This document shows positions 13,511 through 16,648 of a stretch of 16,648 nt of DNA, piece by piece. The notes under the pieces are model-generated. The model saw nothing but the letters and a program-made list of their open reading frames with translations, was not told the DNA's origin and made no database searches. The DNA comes from Pseudomonadota bacterium (GTDB lineage: Bacteria; Pseudomonadota; Alphaproteobacteria; Rhizobiales; Hyphomicrobiaceae), in assembly GCA_023430845.1 (NCBI GenBank), contig JAEYYJ010000210.1, positions 1-16,648 on the forward strand, read 5' to 3'. The position numbers and the translations under genes were made by a program. Each line of letters starts with the position of its first letter. Within the stretch, counting starts at the first letter, position 1.

Positions 13511-14482
13511 TCAGTCCTTCTTGTAGAGACCGATCTTCTTGAGCGCAGCGGTTTCCTGAGCGATGACTTCCTTGACGAACTTGTTGTAGTCGTCGGTGCT
13601 CTTGTAGCTCGGGACCATGTCGTACTTCCGAAGTGCCTCGATGACGGCGGGGTCCTCGAGTGCCTTCTTGAAGGCGTCATGCAGGATCGCCACGACTTTC
13701 GGATCCATGCCCTTCGGGCCAGCGAGACCGAACGGGCTATCGAACACGAACGGATAGCCAAGATCCTTCAGCGTCGGCGCGTCAGGCCAGTTTTTGCTGC
13801 GCTCGGCCGTCCAGATGGCGAGAAGGCGCGTCTGACCGGCATCGACCAGAGGCTTCCATGCCGTCGAGTCCGCCTGCAGCATGGTGTGACCGCCCAGCAC
13901 GGCCGCGTTCGTCTCGGCGCCACCCTTGAACGGGACCTGAGTCAGCTTGATGCCTGCTGCGTCGGCAATCTGTTCCATGCCGATATGCAGCGACGTTCCC
14001 GAACCCGGCGTTCCATAGGTCACCTTGCCCGGGTTCGCCTTCGCGAAGTCCACCACATCCTGCCACGTCTTGAACTGGCTGTCGGCTTTCGTGGTAATGC
14101 CGAAAGTATAGCCAGTCAGATGCACGATGTAGGTGAAGCTCTTCTCGGCATCCCAGCTGACCTTCTGCATGAGCGGAAGGCGCATGACCGTGATTGGAAT
14201 CTGCGCAACGGTGTAGCCGTCCGGCTTCGCCGTCGCCGCCATCGTCGCCGGCCCGAGCGTACCTGACGCGCCAGCCTTGTTGTCGACGATGATCGGCTGC
14301 CCAAGATGCTTCGAGGCGGCTTCGGCCATGGCCCGCAGCGCCACGTCGGACGAGCCGCCGGCCGGCCACGGCACGATCATCGTGATCGGCTTCGAGGGGT
14401 AGCTCTGCGCCATCGCCATCGTCGCCGACGCCGCGACGACAGCAGCCGCCAGCGTTGATGTGAAGATATTCCTAAGCCTCAT
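13511..14482 (-). CDS. tctC: TctC/Bug-family periplasmic binding protein, copy 1
   Basis: The 323-residue solute-binding protein of the TTT transporter acts in the periplasm. Start ATG 14482 has GGAGGAA at 4 bases. Residues 1-25 are a signal peptide ending TMAMA. The mature protein shows Bug hallmarks: YPSKPITMIVPWPAGGSSDVALRAM, GQPIIVDNKAGASGTLGPATMAATAKPDGYT, TYGTPGSGTSLHIGMEQ and VPFKGGAETNAAVLGGH. It is about two-thirds identical by eye to the next copy upstream (14599-15576), pointing to tandem duplication. The segment after GGH reads TMLQADSTAW, where the other copy has IDMAVGGSGL; the usual Asp of 'GGHxD' is missing here. This suggests altered ligand choice. It directly precedes tctB and tctA. 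Confidence 0.92.
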   Translation of the reverse strand: MRLRNIFTSTLAAAVVAASATMAMAQSYPSKPITMIVPWPAGGSSDVALRAMAEAASKHLGQPIIVDNKAGASGTLGPATMAATAKPDGYTVAQIPITVMRLPLMQKVSWDAEKSFTYIVHLTGYTFGITTKADSQFKTWQDVVDFAKANPGKVTYGTPGSGTSLHIGMEQIADAAGIKLTQVPFKGGAETNAAVLGGHTMLQADSTAWKPLVDAGQTRLLAIWTAERSKNWPDAPTLKDLGYPFVFDSPFGLAGPKGMDPKVVAILHDAFKKALEDPAVIEALRKYDMVPSYKSTDDYNKFVKEVIAQETAALKKIGLYKKD

Positions 14483-14525
14483 ACGTTTCCTCCAGTTGCG
14501 AATTTTGTAGCGCGGGCGAAAGCTT

Positions 14526-14549
14526 GCGCGAACGCGCACATTCGCGCGT
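14526..14549 (-). repeat. Hairpin between the two tctC copies
   Basis: GCGCGAA (14526-14532) pairs with TTCGCGC (14541-14547), 8-base loop. An overlapping alternative stem is ACGCGC (14532-14537) with GCGCGT (14544-14549). The two are mutually exclusive. It sits in the 116-base gap between the tctC genes, with no T-run. Confidence 0.4.
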
Positions 14550-14598
14550 CCGCAGTTGCTCTCGAAAACGTGATAAGGCCCCAATGCCCGGCGCGGAG

Positions 14599-15576
14599 CT
14601 ATTTGGCAAGCCCAATTCGCTCCAGTGCCTGCTTCTCGTAGGCAGTCGTCGCCTTGATGATCTCGAGGTAGCCTTTCTGATCTGCGTAGTTCGGCACCAT
14701 GAAGAACTTGTCCAGCACGGCGGTCGTCTCTGGATCCTCCAGCGATTTCTTGAACGCATCGTGCAGAATCTGGACATGCTTCGGATCCATGCCTTTGGGA
14801 CCCGCGATGCCGAACGGGCTGTCGAAGACCCAGGGGTAACCTAGATCCTTCAGCGTCGGCACATCCGGCCACGCTTTGGCGCGCTCCTTGGTCCAGATCA
14901 TGAGCGCGCGCATTGTCCCGTCCCCGACGAAAGGCACGAGGCCACTGCCGCCGACCGCCATGTCGATGTGCCCGCCGAGAACCGCGGCGCGCTGCTCGCC
15001 ATCTCCCTTGAAGGGCACATGTGTCAACTGGATGCCGGACTGTCCGGCAATGAGCTCCATGCCGATGTGAAGCGACGTGCCGGCGCCCGGCGAGCCATAG
15101 CTCACCTTGCCGGGGTTGGCCTTCGCGAAGTCGATCACGTCCTGCCACTTCTTGAAGGGGCTCTCGCCCCTGACACCGACAGCGAACGCGTAGCCAGTCA
15201 GATGCACGATGTACGTGAAGTCCGTGTCGGGATTCCACGAGACCTTCTGGTTCTTCATCAGGGGAAGCCGGAAAATCGTGATCGGGATCTGCGAGATGGT
15301 GTAGCCATCGGGCTTCGCCGTGGCTGCCATGGTCGCAGGTCCGAGCGTGCCGGAAGCGCCACCCTTGTTCTCGACGATAATGGGCTGGCCGAGATGCTTC
15401 TCGGCGCCCTTGGCGATCGCCCGCATCGAAATATCGGTCGAGCCACCGGCAGGCCAGGGCACGATCAGCGTGATCGGCTTCGTGGGATAAGCTTGTGCGT
15501 GAACGGGCGCGTTGAAGGCAAAAGTTGGGATCAGCGACACGGCGGCAATAGCTGCGAGTACCCGGCGACGGGTCAT
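14599..15576 (-). CDS. tctC: TctC/Bug-family periplasmic binding protein, copy 2
   Basis: The 325-residue paralogue of the preceding entry is the first binding protein of the cluster. ATG 15576 has AGGGAGGA at 6 bases. The signal peptide (1-27, cleavage after VHA) starts MTRRRVLAAI, which fits a twin-arginine (Tat) motif (T/S)RRxVL; the other copy lacks this. Mature sequence AYPTKPITLIVPWPAGGSTDISMRAI, GQPIIVENKGGASGTLGPATMAATAKPDGYTISQIP, SYGSPGAGTSLHIGMELI and VPFKGDGEQRAAVLGGHIDM are standard Bug motifs, here with the GGHID Asp kept. The C-terminal ALERIGLAK parallels ALKKIGLYKKD of copy 1. Bug proteins bind carboxylates, amino acids, nicotinate and similar small molecules; which one cannot be told. 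A hairpin lies in its leader (15598-15615). Confidence 0.92.
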   Translation of the reverse strand: MTRRRVLAAIAAVSLIPTFAFNAPVHAQAYPTKPITLIVPWPAGGSTDISMRAIAKGAEKHLGQPIIVENKGGASGTLGPATMAATAKPDGYTISQIPITIFRLPLMKNQKVSWNPDTDFTYIVHLTGYAFAVGVRGESPFKKWQDVIDFAKANPGKVSYGSPGAGTSLHIGMELIAGQSGIQLTHVPFKGDGEQRAAVLGGHIDMAVGGSGLVPFVGDGTMRALMIWTKERAKAWPDVPTLKDLGYPWVFDSPFGIAGPKGMDPKHVQILHDAFKKSLEDPETTAVLDKFFMVPNYADQKGYLEIIKATTAYEKQALERIGLAK

Positions 15577-15597
15577 ATTCAGTCCTCCCTTTAATCT

Positions 15598-15792
15598 TCC
15601 CGCTTCGAGGCGGGATTGATTTTTGATTTCAGGAACACAAGACCCGGCAGCAGCCATGACTGCTGCTTTTACCGGGTCCGGTAGCGCGATTGGCCGCCTG
15701 CTAAAGCAGAGGTGACTTCGCGAAGTCCTGACAGTGGCCTGTCAGTGAACGCTTGTCCAGCATGGGCGCCCTCGGCTGACGCCCAGGGCGCC
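15598..15792 (-). repeat. Array of stem-loops between the SDR gene and tctC copy 2
   Basis: The 221-base gap holds, in minus-strand order after the SDR stop: AGGGCGCC/GGCGCCCT (15785-15792 with 15765-15772); CTGACAG/CTGTCAG (15728-15734 with 15739-15745, 4-base loop); the 14-bp palindrome GACTTCGCGAAGTC (15714-15727); CTGC/GCAG (15698-15709); a two-part stem GACCCGG + CAGCAG with CTGCTG + CCGGGTC (15641-15653 with 15660-15678); and TCCCGC/GCGGGA (15598-15603 with 15610-15615) just ahead of the tctC ribosome binding site. The first probably ends the SDR transcript. On the + strand the last is followed by TTGATTTTTG and would look like a terminator for antisense transcription. Confidence 0.55.
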
Positions 15793-15797
15793 TCGCC

Positions 15798-16565
15798 TCA
15801 GGAGCCGATCGTCACGCCGCCATCAGCAACGATCACCTGCCCCGTGATGAAGGCGCCCGCGGGTGCCGCAAGAAAGGCCGCCACACCGCCGATGTCATCG
15901 GGCTCGCCGATGCGGCGCAGCGGCGTCGTCACGAGGCGCTTGTCGAGGTTCGCCTTGTCCTCCCACAGCGCCTTCGCGAAGTCCGTCTTCACGAGGCCCG
16001 GCGCGATGCAGTTGACGCGAATGTTCTTCGGGCCCCACTCGACGGCAAGCGCACGCGCGAGCGCGAAGTCGGCCGCCTTCGAGATTCCATAGGCACCGAG
16101 GATGCTCGAACCGCGGATGCCACCGATCGATGAGATGATCGTCACCGTGCCGCCGCCGCGCTCGGCCATACCCGGGATCGCGAGATTGGCGAGCCAGAGG
16201 TTCGACTTGATGTTCGTCGCCATGATCTTGTCGAACTGCTCGTCGGAGATGCCGCCGAGCGGACCGTAGTACGGATTCACTGCTGCGTTGCAAACGAGCG
16301 CGTCGATCTTGCCGTACTTGTCGATCGTGCCCTTGACGAGCGCCTCAACTTCCTCCCGCCGACCTATGTTGCAAGGGATGACGTGCGCGTCACCGCCCTC
16401 CTTGCGGATCGCGCCTGCAACTTCCTCGCAGGCATCCGCCTTGCGGCTCGATACGACCACCTTTGCCCCCATCGCGGCCATGATCTCGGCGATCGAGCGG
16501 CCGATGCCGCGGCTCGAACCGGTGATCAGTGCGACCTGACCTTTGAGGTCGAAGGGGTTTTTCAT
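15798..16565 (-). CDS. SDR-family NAD(P)-dependent oxidoreductase
   Basis: The 255-residue protein is a classical short-chain dehydrogenase/reductase. The cofactor motif is TGSSRGIG (15-22), NAAV follows at 93-96, and the catalytic tetrad is Asn118, Ser146, Tyr159 and Lys163 (YGISK). The C-terminal DGGVTIGS and PLRRIGEPDDIGGVAAFLAAPAGAFITGQVIVADGG are typical. Ser39-Ser40-Arg41 after beta2 suggests NADP(H) preference, since an acidic residue is absent there, but this is inference. Start ATG 16565 follows GAGGAG at 8 bases. SDRs of this type oxidise or reduce hydroxy/keto groups of small molecules or acyl-CoA-type substrates; specificity cannot be read. It is the most upstream gene of the Tct block and may act on the imported compound. 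No membrane or signal segment. Confidence 0.93.
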   Translation of the reverse strand: MKNPFDLKGQVALITGSSRGIGRSIAEIMAAMGAKVVVSSRKADACEEVAGAIRKEGGDAHVIPCNIGRREEVEALVKGTIDKYGKIDALVCNAAVNPYYGPLGGISDEQFDKIMATNIKSNLWLANLAIPGMAERGGGTVTIISSIGGIRGSSILGAYGISKAADFALARALAVEWGPKNIRVNCIAPGLVKTDFAKALWEDKANLDKRLVTTPLRRIGEPDDIGGVAAFLAAPAGAFITGQVIVADGGVTIGS

Positions 16566-16648
16566 GATGGCGTCTCCTCGCTGGGAATTTAGGTTGGCGG
16601 CATCTGAGCAGGCTTGCCAGCGAGTGGCAATGGCTCTGGACAGGACCC

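Noticed and set aside
14483..15238. In-frame extension of tctC copy 1 upstream over tctC copy 2
   Set aside because: The real start at 14482 has a ribosome binding site and signal peptide; the extension is an off-frame reading of the paralogue.

Overview
The window is chromosomal DNA of an alphaproteobacterium, most likely of the Hyphomicrobiales (Rhizobiales). Evidence for this is the high GC content, a general-stress (EcfG-type) promoter GGAAC-N16-CGTT at 2202-2226, a CtrA-type box TTAA-N7-TTAAC at 10320-10335, a long LivG with the insertion usual in that group, and a small membrane protein of the kind found in rhizobial liv operons. Genus and species cannot be read from the sequence. No mobile element, tRNA, rRNA or CRISPR array was seen.

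Layout. (1) 1-2531 is gene-poor. It holds the 3' end of a trypsin-like serine protease gene (+), weak small reading frames on the minus strand with several hairpins, then two small + strand genes: a single-domain receiver protein that has lost its phosphorylatable Asp, and a secreted PepSY-like protein behind a probable EcfG promoter. (2) From 2560 to 16565 every gene is on the minus strand. 9382 to 2560 is a branched-chain amino acid type (Liv/HAAT) ABC importer in the order livH-livM-livG-livF-small membrane protein-livK, followed by a clear terminator and a second, divergent periplasmic binding protein. (3) 9644-10227 carries a CDGSH iron-sulfur protein and a 62-residue conserved-looking protein with the CtrA-type box upstream. 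(4) 16565 to 10401 reads SDR oxidoreductase, two paralogous TctC/Bug binding proteins, TctB, TctA and, after a palindrome-rich gap, a nitrilase-superfamily amidohydrolase.

How the genes work together. The Liv block is a complete importer: two permeases, two ATPases and a binding protein, plus a likely accessory membrane protein and an alternative binding protein. The Tct block is a complete secondary tripartite tricarboxylate transporter (TTT) fed by two alternative binding proteins. It is flanked by an oxidoreductase and an amidase/nitrilase-like enzyme, which suggests uptake and breakdown of an organic acid or amide. The substrate is not determinable from sequence. Strong stem-loops sit after each binding-protein gene (livK, tctC copies), as expected where a binding protein must be made in excess over its membrane partners.

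Nothing here is a clearly unprecedented system. The points most worth a second look are the degenerate receiver, the EcfG promoter, the CtrA-type box, the apparent AUU start of tctB, the tandem TctC paralogues that differ in a segment just after a shared GGH motif, and the structured intergenic stretches at 11228-11387 and 15598-15792.
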